The notes under the pieces are model-generated. The model made no database searches. It saw only the letters and a list, made by a program, of their open reading frames with translations, and was not told the origin of the DNA. Shown here one piece after another: positions 1 through 7,512 of a stretch of 64,000 nt of DNA (within the stretch, counting starts at the first letter, position 1; every line of letters begins with the position of its first letter). Source of the DNA: Microbacterium excoecariae (GTDB lineage Bacteria; Actinomycetota; Actinomycetes; Actinomycetales; Microbacteriaceae); the NCBI RefSeq assembly GCF_011326725.1, contig NZ_JAANCO010000001.1, forward strand, positions 1,178,001-1,242,000. Direction: 5' to 3'. The position numbers were made by a program, and so were the translations under genes.

Positions 1-1
1 G

Positions 2-658
2 CCGGCGGGCGCGGGCGCGCGGCTGGGCGAGCACCTCGCGTATTCGGGGCTCACGCTGGCGATCGCCGTCGCCATCGCGTTGCCGGTCGGCGTGGCGATC
101 GGGCACACGGGCCGCGGGCGCGAGGTCGTCGTCCCGTTCACGGGCGCGCTGCGCGCGCTCCCTACCCTCGGCCTGGTCACGCTCCTCGCGCTGCTGCTCG
201 GCACCGGCCTGATGGCGCCGCTCATCGCCCTCGTCATTCTGGCGATCCCGCCGATTCTCGCGGGCGCGTACGCGGGCGTGGAGGCGATCGACCCCGCCAC
301 CCGCGGAGCCGCGCGCGCCGTCGGATTCACCACGTGGCAGATGGTCTGGCAGGTCGAGCTGCCCCTGGCGCTGCCGCTCATCGCGGGCGGCGTGCGCTCG
401 GCGGCGCTCCAGGTGATCGCCACCTGGACGGTCGCGGCGTTCCTCCCGCTCGGCGGCCTCGGCCGCTTCCTCATCGACGGCCTCGCCGTGCGCGACTACG
501 CGCAGATGCTCGGCGGATCCCTTATCGTCATCGCACTGGCCCTGGTCGTCGACCTCGCCTTCGCCGGGGCGCAGCGCGCGATCACCCCCCGAGGTGTCCG
601 GGGCACCGGATACCGTGACCGACGAACCCGCGGCCCCGTCACGGAGGCCGCATCATGA
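2..658 (+). CDS. Osmoprotectant ABC transporter permease, 5' end missing
   Basis: Membrane permease of a glycine betaine/choline/proline-type ABC importer (OpuB/ProW family). The frame is open from base 2, and the residues before the first in-window ATG (base 80) already read as a hydrophobic permease segment, so the gene starts left of the window. Several membrane segments are visible. An EAA-type loop that docks on the ATPase is seen around GAARAVGFTTWQMVWQVELP. The short, charged C-terminus is poorly conserved in this family. Its stop overlaps the start of the binding-protein gene (ATGA), so the two are co-translated. The ATPase gene should lie further left. Family assignment rests on the fold and on the neighbouring binding protein; the exact solute is unknown. 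Confidence 0.88.
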   Translation, partial: PAGAGARLGEHLAYSGLTLAIAVAIALPVGVAIGHTGRGREVVVPFTGALRALPTLGLVTLLALLLGTGLMAPLIALVILAIPPILAGAYAGVEAIDPATRGAARAVGFTTWQMVWQVELPLALPLIAGGVRSAALQVIATWTVAAFLPLGGLGRFLIDGLAVRDYAQMLGGSLIVIALALVVDLAFAGAQRAITPRGVRGTGYRDRRTRGPVTEAAS

Positions 659-1593
659 AAGGCAGGAACGCCATGCGCACGACATCACGCCTCGCGGCGG
701 GAGCGACGCTCGCCGCTACCGCCCTCGTCCTGGCGAGCTGTGGGTCCTCGGACCCGCTGGCCAGCGAGGGATCCTCCGAGGGGAGCGGCGACACGATCAC
801 GGTCGGCTCGGCCGCCTTCGCCGAGTCGGAGATCATCGCCTACATCTACGCCGGAGCGCTCGAGCGCGCCGGTCTCGACGTGTCGGTGTCGCCCGCCATC
901 GGGTCGCGCGAGGTGTACATCGCCGCGCTCGAGGACGGATCCGTCGACCTGGTCCCGGACTACACGGGGAACCTCCTGCAGTTCTTCGACGACTCGGTCG
1001 AGGCCGAGGGGGCCGACGCCGTGTACGAGGCGCTGTCCGATGCCGTGCCGGAGGGCTACGACGTGCTCGAGATGGCCGAGGCAGCCGACGCCGACTCGTA
1101 CAACGTCACGCGCGAGTTCAGCGAGGAGTACGGGGTCACGAGCCTCGCCGACCTCGCCGACCTCGACATGGAGATCCGCGTCGCCGCGAACCCCGAGCTC
1201 GCCGAGCGGCCGTATGGGATCCCGGGCCTGAAGGACGTGTACGGCATCGACGCGACGCTCGTGCCGATCAACGACGGCGGCGGCCCCAACACCCTCCAGG
1301 CGCTGTTGGACGGAGACGTCGAGATGGCAGACATCTACTCGACGACGCCGTCCATCGCCGCGAACGACCTCGTCACGCTCGAGGACCCGGAGGACATGGT
1401 GCTGGCGCAGAACGTCGTGCCGCTCATCTCCTCCGACGCCGCGAGCGAGGAGGCCGTGACGGCCATCAACGCCGTGCAGGGCGCGCTCACGACCGAGGAC
1501 CTCATTGAGCTGAACGCCCAGAGCTCCGAGGACAAGATGTCGTCCGAGGACATTGCCGAGGGCTGGCTCGACGAGTCCGGCCTGTTCGACTGA
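655..1593 (+). CDS. Glycine betaine/choline-type substrate-binding lipoprotein
   Basis: Extracytoplasmic solute-binding protein (OpuAC/ProX-like) that delivers a quaternary amine or related osmolyte to the permease encoded just upstream. The signal peptide ends in a lipobox, LASC, with Cys29 as the lipid anchor. The mature protein has the family hallmarks: an early SAAFAESEIIAYIYAGALE segment, then VDLVPDYTGNLLQFF, and a later MADIYSTTPSI segment. The start at 655 is preceded by GGAGG seven bases upstream and overlaps the permease stop. A second ATG at 673 also has a purine-rich upstream stretch and would give a 306-residue protein. A hairpin follows the stop. Substrate identity cannot be read from the sequence. 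Confidence 0.9.
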   Translation: MKGRNAMRTTSRLAAGATLAATALVLASCGSSDPLASEGSSEGSGDTITVGSAAFAESEIIAYIYAGALERAGLDVSVSPAIGSREVYIAALEDGSVDLVPDYTGNLLQFFDDSVEAEGADAVYEALSDAVPEGYDVLEMAEAADADSYNVTREFSEEYGVTSLADLADLDMEIRVAANPELAERPYGIPGLKDVYGIDATLVPINDGGGPNTLQALLDGDVEMADIYSTTPSIAANDLVTLEDPEDMVLAQNVVPLISSDAASEEAVTAINAVQGALTTEDLIELNAQSSEDKMSSEDIAEGWLDESGLFD

Positions 1594-1599
1594 CGGGCC

Positions 1600-1625
1600 G
1601 CGCGGCGCTCAGCCGAGCGCCGCGC
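1600..1625. terminator. Hairpin between convergent genes
   Basis: A perfect 11-bp inverted repeat, GCGCGGCGCTC and GAGCGCCGCGC, with an AGCC loop sits immediately after the lipoprotein stop and overlaps the last codons of the convergent NUDIX gene. There is no T-run. It probably acts as a terminator for the plus-strand operon. Confidence 0.5.
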
Positions 1626-2127
1626 GCGCCGTCGCGATCCGCGGGGCGAGCCCCGCGGCGCTCATGTCCGGGAGCGCGGAGACGTCGAACCAGCGCACGT
1701 CGAGGCTCTCCGCGCTCACCGCGACGGTCGCGCCTTCCGGGGCGAGCGCGACGAACCCGACGTCCCAGTGCGCGGCGCAGGCGAACCCGCCACCGAGCGC
1801 ATGGCGCTCGAGGTCGACGATCCGCGCGCGCGCCAGGTCCAGCTCGCGGATCCCGGATTCCTCGCGCGCCTCGCGCCGCGCGGCGTCCGCGAGCGTCGCG
1901 TCCCGGCGCTCGAGGTGACCCCCGAACTGGACCCAGAACCCGCCCTTGCGGTGATGGGTCAAGAGGATGCGCGCGCCGTCCGCCGAGAACACGAAGCACG
2001 ACGCCGTGAGGTGCTCCGGGGCCAGCCCCTTCCAGAGCGCCTGCTCGCCGCCGTCGACGGCGAAGGCGAGGAATCGATCGCGGGCGGGACTCGCGGGGGC
2101 GCCGCGCAGCTCGGAGAGCACATCCAT
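1609..2127 (-). CDS. NUDIX hydrolase
   Basis: Predicted 172-residue cytoplasmic pyrophosphohydrolase acting on a nucleoside diphosphate linked to another moiety. The NUDIX box lies at residues 69-93: GGH followed by REAREESGI, which holds the metal-binding glutamates. The start at 2127 is chosen because GAGG stands eight bases upstream and the protein then has normal family length. The frame stays open further upstream but that extension is arginine-rich and unlike any NUDIX protein. The gene stands alone between a convergent osmolyte transporter and a divergent desaturase. Substrate unknown. Confidence 0.85.
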   Translation of the reverse strand: MDVLSELRGAPASPARDRFLAFAVDGGEQALWKGLAPEHLTASCFVFSADGARILLTHHRKGGFWVQFGGHLERRDATLADAARREAREESGIRELDLARARIVDLERHALGGGFACAAHWDVGFVALAPEGATVAVSAESLDVRWFDVSALPDMSAAGLAPRIATARAALG

Positions 2128-2225
2128 CTCCCGATCCTCGCACGAGGGGCCGCGCCCCTCCGCCCCGGCCGGATCCGTTCGGACGAGGGCGCACATGCCG
2201 CCCCACGTATGCACGACGCCGTACC

Positions 2226-3416
2226 GTGAAGGCGTCGGCGGGCGGATGCCCGCCGCCCACATCGCGACGACGCTTCGGCGACGCCGCCGACGAGACCGGT
2301 GCTGATATCTCTTCCAGCCAGACCGTCCGCCCGAGCACGCTCGGACCTGTCCGCCAGACCTATGCTGGCGCCGACGACTTCCCGCCCATCGCGAAGGCCT
2401 ACGTTCAGGTCTCGGGCGTCGTCCGCGAAATGGGCCTCTTCCGGCGCGCACGCGGGTTCTACGCCCTCGTGGGTGCGGCGCTCGCGCTCGCGCTCGGCGC
2501 GGCGATCGCCTGCTTCGTCCTGCTGGGCGAGAGCTGGTTCCAGCTGCTGATCGCCGCCTGCCTCGGCGTCATCTTCACGCAGGTCGCGTTTCTCGCGCAC
2601 GAGGCCGCGCACCGCCAGATCCTCGCGTCCGGCCCCGCCAACGACCGCCTGGGGGTGGTGCTCGCCGGCGCGATCGGGATGAGCATGGCGTGGTGGGACC
2701 GCAAGCATTCGCGCCATCACGCGAACCCCAATCGGGTGGGGAAGGATCCGGACATCGCCGTGGACACGATCTCCTTCCTCGAGGAGGACGCGGCCCGGGC
2801 GCGGGGGCTGCGCCGCCTCATCACGAGACAGCAGGGGTGGCTCTTCTTCCCCCTGCTTCTGCTGGAGGGGGTGAATCTCCACGTGCAGAGCGTCATTGCG
2901 CTCTGCGCACGGGGCCCCGTCAAGCGGCGCTGGGTCGAGCTTGCCCTGCTCGCCGTACGCTTCGCGGTGTTCCTCGTGCCCCTGTTCTTCGTCCTTCCGT
3001 TCGGCATGGCCGCCGCCTTCCTCGGCGTGCAGCTGGCCGTATTCGGGGTCTACATGGGCGCGTCGTTCGCCCCCAACCACAAGGGAATGCCCGTGATTGC
3101 CCCCGACGCCCGCCTCGACTTCTTTTCGAAGCAGGTGCGCACCTCGCGCAATATTCGCGGCGGATGGTGGGCGACGGCGCTGTACGGCGGGCTGAACCAT
3201 CAGATCGAGCACCACCTTTTCCCGTCGATGGCGCGGCCGTATCTCGGGAAGGCGCGCGAGGTGGTGCGCGACTTCTGCCGCAGCCACGACGTGCCCTACG
3301 TCGAGGCGTCGATGGGGGAGTCGTACGCTCAGGTCGTCGCATACCTCAATCGAGTGGGGCTGGCGGCGAGGGATCCGTTCGTGTGTCCCGCGGCGGCCGG
3401 GCTCGGGCGCGCGTAG
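2226..3416 (+). CDS. Membrane fatty-acid desaturase (acyl-CoA/lipid type)
   Basis: Di-iron integral membrane desaturase that introduces double bonds into acyl chains. Three histidine boxes are visible: HEAAH at 125-129, HSRHH at 161-165 and HQIEHH at 325-330. The last matches the HxxHH form of front-end and related desaturases. Four or so hydrophobic segments flank the boxes. There is no cytochrome b5 domain. The only in-frame start upstream of the conserved region is the GTG at 2226, so the first ~40 residues (Pro/Ser/Arg-rich, no visible Shine-Dalgarno) look unlike the rest and the true start is uncertain; an upstream frameshift or a rare start codon cannot be excluded. Likely adjusts membrane fluidity. 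It converges on the regulator gene with only nine bases between stops. Confidence 0.88.
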   Translation: MKASAGGCPPPTSRRRFGDAADETGADISSSQTVRPSTLGPVRQTYAGADDFPPIAKAYVQVSGVVREMGLFRRARGFYALVGAALALALGAAIACFVLLGESWFQLLIAACLGVIFTQVAFLAHEAAHRQILASGPANDRLGVVLAGAIGMSMAWWDRKHSRHHANPNRVGKDPDIAVDTISFLEEDAARARGLRRLITRQQGWLFFPLLLLEGVNLHVQSVIALCARGPVKRRWVELALLAVRFAVFLVPLFFVLPFGMAAAFLGVQLAVFGVYMGASFAPNHKGMPVIAPDARLDFFSKQVRTSRNIRGGWWATALYGGLNHQIEHHLFPSMARPYLGKAREVVRDFCRSHDVPYVEASMGESYAQVVAYLNRVGLAARDPFVCPAAAGLGRA

Positions 3417-3425
3417 CGACGGCGA

Positions 3426-4508
3426 TCACCCCGCGGTTGAGGCGCGAGCGTGGAGCTGGGGGACGATCTGCACGCGTTCGATGGGCCGCGCCGGTCCGTC
3501 GGCGAGCCGCGCGGCCATGACCTCGACCGCGCGCCGCCCGACGTGTTGTTTGGCGGGACGGAGCGCCGAGAGCGGCGGCTCGCCGCTCTCCGCGATCTCG
3601 TCGTCGTACGCGATGAGCGCGAGCTCCTCCGGCATCCGCCACCCCGCGTCTGCGGCGTGTTGCTGCACGAGGAGCGCCTGGGGGTCCGAGTGCACGAGGA
3701 TCGCCGTGGTCCCGGTCGTTCGCACGCTCTCCAGCAGCGTGTCGATCAGCTCGGCGCGCGCCTCCGCGGACACCCGGTCGAACGACGCGGACAGATCGAC
3801 CTTCGCGGAGAGCCCGAGATCGCGCACGGCGCGCGAGAACCCCAGCCGCAGCCGCGCCGAGGTTGGGGACTGCGACGACGTGACGATGCCGACCCGCGCG
3901 TGCCCGAGAGCCGCGAGGTGGCGCGCGGCGAGCTCTCCGCCGAAGACGTGATCCGTCGTGACCCATTCGAGCCGGGTGAGCCCCAGCGCCGCGGGCGCCT
4001 GGCGCTCGACGAGGACGACCGGCAGCGGAAGCGCGTCGAGCCAGCGGAGGAGCGCCTGCCCCTCGGAACCCAGCGTCTCGGGAGCGACCAGGAGCCCGTG
4101 GATCCCCGACTCGACGAGCGAGGCGATCTGGCGGCGCTGGTCATCGATCGCGTAGCTCGCGCCGCGGAGCGCGAGCTGCACGCGATGCGCGCCGGCCGCC
4201 GCGCGGGCGCCGAGCACGATCTGCGGCCAGTAGTAGTCGAGCGAGGGGACGACCATCCCGATGCGGAATCGCGCGGCGTTCGCGCGCGGACCCCCCGGCC
4301 GATCGAGCTCGCTGCGGAGGGTCGCGCCGCCGTGCACCCGCGTCGCAAGGCCCTGCTCGGCGAGCCAGCCGATGTCGCGACGGATCGTCAGTTCCGCGAC
4401 GCCGAGGTCCCGTGCGAGGTCCCGCACGCGCACCGACCCGTGCTGCCGCAGCTCGTCGAGGATCCGCTCGCGACGGGTCAGGCCGAAGGCGCGGCCGTCG
4501 TCGCTCAC
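3426..4508 (-). CDS. Transcription regulator: DeoR-type HTH fused to LacI-type sensor domain
   Basis: Predicted 360-residue sugar-responsive repressor. Residues 10-62 form a DeoR-type winged helix: TRRERILDEL, then VAELTIRRDI and the characteristic HGGA turn. From about residue 81 onward the protein is a periplasmic-binding-protein-like sensor as in LacI/GalR proteins, with ELALIAYDDEI near the C-terminus. The usual LacI N-terminal HTH with its hinge is absent. The GTG start at 4508 overlaps the stop of the heparinase-like gene by four bases (GTGA), so both are on one transcript. It likely controls the divergent carbohydrate locus; three GTTCGA repeats in the shared upstream region (6382-6417) match the TGTTCG half-site known for the DeoR-family repressor GlpR. 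Confidence 0.87.
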   Translation of the reverse strand: MSDDGRAFGLTRRERILDELRQHGSVRVRDLARDLGVAELTIRRDIGWLAEQGLATRVHGGATLRSELDRPGGPRANAARFRIGMVVPSLDYYWPQIVLGARAAAGAHRVQLALRGASYAIDDQRRQIASLVESGIHGLLVAPETLGSEGQALLRWLDALPLPVVLVERQAPAALGLTRLEWVTTDHVFGGELAARHLAALGHARVGIVTSSQSPTSARLRLGFSRAVRDLGLSAKVDLSASFDRVSAEARAELIDTLLESVRTTGTTAILVHSDPQALLVQQHAADAGWRMPEELALIAYDDEIAESGEPPLSALRPAKQHVGRRAVEVMAARLADGPARPIERVQIVPQLHARASTAG

Positions 4509-6391
4509 CGTCCGCCCTCCCACACCTCGGCGCGAACGGTCACGCCGCCGGCCGAGGCGGGGGACGCGAGAACGATCCGGCTGACCCGGGAGCCCCACGC
4601 CCGCGTCATGAAGGGATCCTCGACGCGCCGGGTCTCCACGCGCACGTCCGCCGCGTCGTGCCGGAGTCGCAGCCCGCGCCCCGCTCGCGCCGCGGGCACG
4701 AAGATGCCGTCGGGTGTGACGCGGGGGACCCCCGCGCAGACGTAGACGCCCGCGCCCTCGCCGGAGGACAGCGTCCAGCGATCCCGAACGGTGGCGTGGT
4801 CGCGGCCGTCGAGGTCGATCTCGCGGATCCACAGCTCGCCGTCGTCCAGCGGGTAGGCGGCGGTGAGGTCCATCGTCCACCCGTGCGCGCGAACGGTGAC
4901 GGTGGCGACCGCGTCCGGCCCGCGTCGCTGGGCGAGCCCGCGCGGGAGCGCGGTGCCGTGCCAGGCGCTCTGCGTGTGCCACAGGTCGTAACGGCGCTCC
5001 GAGAACGTGGCCGCCGTATACGTCTCGCGGCCCGGGTCGATCAGCACGGGGACCCCGTCGACGGCGATCGCCAGGGAGCCGACGTCCTGCTGATTGTGCG
5101 CCTCGTCGTTGTGGCCACCCTTGGCGATCAGGGCGATCCCCCGCGCGTCCCCGGCGGCGGCGCGCCGGATCCCGATGCCGATCGAGGAGAGCCGGACATC
5201 GGCGGGAAGCGGATCGGGCCCGGGCGCAGCTTCGCGCCACTCCGGATCGAGCAGCGTCGCGAGCTGGCGGCCGAGCCCCGCCGCGTTCGCGTTCGCGCGC
5301 GTGAGGACTGCGGCATCGTCGCGCCGCGCGGCGGCGAACCCGCGCGCCTCCGGGACGTGCGCCAGGCCGGCGGCGCGGAAGAGCGCGTGCCACGCGAGCG
5401 GTTCGGGCGCGAGCGCCTCCGCGTCGGACCAGCTGGCATACCAGTCGCCGCCGAGCTGTGCGCGCTGGGGGAAGCGGACGAGCTCGGCCAGCCCCGCGAG
5501 GTCCCCGCCCGGGCGCGCGGCGCGGCGGACGGCGCCGTCGGTGTTCCGGTCGATGAGCGAGAGGGCGTCGAGGGCCCGCGCCGCGCCCTGCCACCAGTAG
5601 CCGAACCCCTCGTCGATCGCGCCGTCGCGCGGCAGCTGCGCGAGGTAGCGATCGATCCCGTCCACCGCGTGATGCGCGACGCGATCGCGGAGGTCGCCCT
5701 CGGCGAGCGCCAGCGCGGCGACGAGCAGGTTGCCGAGGATCCACGGGCCCCAGTTGTGCATGCGCGCCTCGGATCCCTCCCAGTGCCACCGCTCGGCGAG
5801 GAAGGGGTCGAACGCGCGGGCGGCGGCCTCCCGCCGCAGCCGCGCGCGGATCCCGGGCACGTGCGCGTCGAGGAGCGGCCCGAGCGTCGCGTCCGCCCAC
5901 GCGACCAGAGCGACCGCCTCACCCGCGCCGAGGTCGAGGGTCGGGCGATCCGGATCCGGGACGAGCGCACCCGCGGGGAACGATCGGTCGTGCGCGGGCC
6001 AGCACCAGCTGGACTGCTCGGCGAGCAGCCACAGCCCGTCCGCCGCCTGGCGCACCCGGCTCGGTGTGGGGTCCAGCGCGGCCGCGAGCACGGCGCGCAC
6101 CGTGCGCTCGCTGCGGGCGAAGAACGGGTTCTCGTAGGCGAGCCGGTCCCCGTCGGAGCCGTAGGCCGTCCAGTGCCGCAGGAGCAGCTCGGGCCACGGG
6201 GCGCCCGCCTCGGCGTCGGCGGACGCGAGGAGCGCGGCGCGCGCGCCCGGATCCACGGCGTCCCACGCGGACCGGTCCGTCGCGTCGGGCGCGAGCACGG
6301 GCGCCGCCCGGTGCGCCTCCCACAGGCCGCGAATCGCACCCCGCGGGATGAGGAGAGAGGGGCTATCGGCGTCGTTGCCGTGTTCGATCAT
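4505..6391 (-). CDS. Heparinase II/III-like protein
   Basis: Predicted 628-residue polysaccharide or oligosaccharide lyase of the heparinase II/III superfamily, which cleaves uronic-acid-containing glycans by beta-elimination. The N-terminal half is Trp/Ala-rich and helical, fitting the (alpha/alpha) toroid. The C-terminal half has the family signature GGHNDEAHNQQDVGS (His427, His432) followed by VPVLIDPG. No signal peptide is seen, so it should act inside the cell on imported oligosaccharides. The start at 6391 is the first methionine next to plausible protein sequence, but its Shine-Dalgarno is weak; an ATG at 6481 is in frame. It is first in a two-gene run with the regulator and divergent from the transporter operon. 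Substrate unknown. Confidence 0.82.
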   Translation of the reverse strand: MIEHGNDADSPSLLIPRGAIRGLWEAHRAAPVLAPDATDRSAWDAVDPGARAALLASADAEAGAPWPELLLRHWTAYGSDGDRLAYENPFFARSERTVRAVLAAALDPTPSRVRQAADGLWLLAEQSSWCWPAHDRSFPAGALVPDPDRPTLDLGAGEAVALVAWADATLGPLLDAHVPGIRARLRREAAARAFDPFLAERWHWEGSEARMHNWGPWILGNLLVAALALAEGDLRDRVAHHAVDGIDRYLAQLPRDGAIDEGFGYWWQGAARALDALSLIDRNTDGAVRRAARPGGDLAGLAELVRFPQRAQLGGDWYASWSDAEALAPEPLAWHALFRAAGLAHVPEARGFAAARRDDAAVLTRANANAAGLGRQLATLLDPEWREAAPGPDPLPADVRLSSIGIGIRRAAAGDARGIALIAKGGHNDEAHNQQDVGSLAIAVDGVPVLIDPGRETYTAATFSERRYDLWHTQSAWHGTALPRGLAQRRGPDAVATVTVRAHGWTMDLTAAYPLDDGELWIREIDLDGRDHATVRDRWTLSSGEGAGVYVCAGVPRVTPDGIFVPAARAGRGLRLRHDAADVRVETRRVEDPFMTRAWGSRVSRIVLASPASAGGVTVRAEVWEGGR

Positions 6392-6417
6392 GTTCGAGTG
6401 CGTACCTTTAGGTTCGA
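6382..6417. promoter_or_regulatory. Triple GTTCGA repeat, candidate operator
   Basis: GTTCGA occurs at 6382, 6392 and 6412, spaced exactly 10 and 20 bases, so all copies face the same side of the helix. The plus-strand hexamer TAGGTT at 6409-6414 looks like a -10 element and overlaps the third copy. The first two cover the proposed start of the heparinase-like gene. The TGTTCG core equals the GlpR half-site of the DeoR family, fitting the DeoR-type HTH of the adjacent regulator. Confidence 0.5.
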
Positions 6418-6498
6418 AAAGATTGCGGACGTGTGCGGTATCAGGATGACTGGTCGTGCACCCACCCGCAAGGGAACGCACGGCTCGACGGAGAGAAC

Positions 6499-7512
6499 AT
6501 GGCGCACCGACCCCGCACGCACGTCACGATGGCGCGCGAGACGTACGATCTCCTCTTCGACGACGCCCGGCGCGCGCGGCTCGGCCGCATCGCCTGGGCG
6601 AGGCAGCCGGTGTTCCTCCCGGATCTTCGCGACCCCGCGGCGGCGGCGTGTCTCGCCGAGGTGGAGACGCTCGTCACCTCGTGGGGTGCCGCCGCCCTCG
6701 ACGCCGAGGTCCTCGACCTCATGCCGCGGCTGCGCGCCGTTTTTCACGCGGCCGGGACGGTGCGCGATATCGCGACCCCCGCGCTGTGGGAGCGCGGCAT
6801 CGTCGTGACCACGGCCGCCGATCACAACGCGATTCCGGTCGCCGAATACACCTTCGCCGCGATCATCCTCGCCACAAAACGCGCGTTCTTTCACGTCCGG
6901 CGGGCGAGCCACGGGCCCGAGAGCTGGCGCGCCCACGCCGGGCGCGCGGGATACGGCGCGCTGGGGCGCACCATCGGCGTCGTCGGGTTCTCGAGGACCG
7001 GACGCCGCGTCGTCGAGCGGCTTCGTCAGCTCGAGGGCGCCCGAATCCTCGTGGCCGATCCGTTCGCGGACGCGGACGCCGTGCGCGCCGCGGGAGCGGA
7101 GCTGGTGACCCTCGCGGACCTTCTCCCGTCGGTCGACGTCCTGACGTTGCACGCGCCCGAGCTCCCCTCCACGCGGCACATGATCGGGGCGCGCGAGCTC
7201 GCGGCGTTGCCGGACGGTGCCGTGTTGATCAACACCGCGCGGGGGGCGCTCGTCGACCACGACGCGCTCGCCCGCGCCTGTGCCGCGGGCCGCATCGACG
7301 CGGTGCTGGACGTCACCGATCCCGAGCCGCTGCCGACCTCGTCGCCCCTCCTCGCGCTCGACAACGTCGCGGTCACGCCTCACCTGGCGGGGTCGCTCGG
7401 CGGCGAGACGCGGCGACTCGCCGACGCCGCGCTCGACGAGCTGGAGGCGTACGCGGCGGGCCTGCCGCCGCGGCACCCCGTCCGGGCATCCGACATGGCG
7501 GTGGGAGCATGA
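6499..7512 (+). CDS. D-2-hydroxyacid dehydrogenase family protein
   Basis: Predicted 337-residue NAD(P)-dependent oxidoreductase interconverting a 2-hydroxyacid and a 2-oxoacid. The nucleotide-binding turn is GRTIGVVGFSRTG. The catalytic triad is visible: Arg248 in INTARGALVD, Glu276 in DPEPLP and His295 in TPHLAG. The start at 6499 is preceded by GGAGAG; an upstream GTG at 6433 has no such support. Its stop overlaps the next start (ATGA). Being first in the transporter operon, it probably reduces or oxidises an acid released from the imported saccharide, but the substrate cannot be deduced. Confidence 0.88.
   Translation: MAHRPRTHVTMARETYDLLFDDARRARLGRIAWARQPVFLPDLRDPAAAACLAEVETLVTSWGAAALDAEVLDLMPRLRAVFHAAGTVRDIATPALWERGIVVTTAADHNAIPVAEYTFAAIILATKRAFFHVRRASHGPESWRAHAGRAGYGALGRTIGVVGFSRTGRRVVERLRQLEGARILVADPFADADAVRAAGAELVTLADLLPSVDVLTLHAPELPSTRHMIGARELAALPDGAVLINTARGALVDHDALARACAAGRIDAVLDVTDPEPLPTSSPLLALDNVAVTPHLAGSLGGETRRLADAALDELEAYAAGLPPRHPVRASDMAVGA

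Noticed and set aside
3426..5900. A single 824-residue fusion of the regulator with an upstream arginine-rich part
   Set aside because: The upstream part is the out-of-frame shadow of the heparinase-like gene. A GTG at 4508 with GTGA coupling gives a normal regulator.
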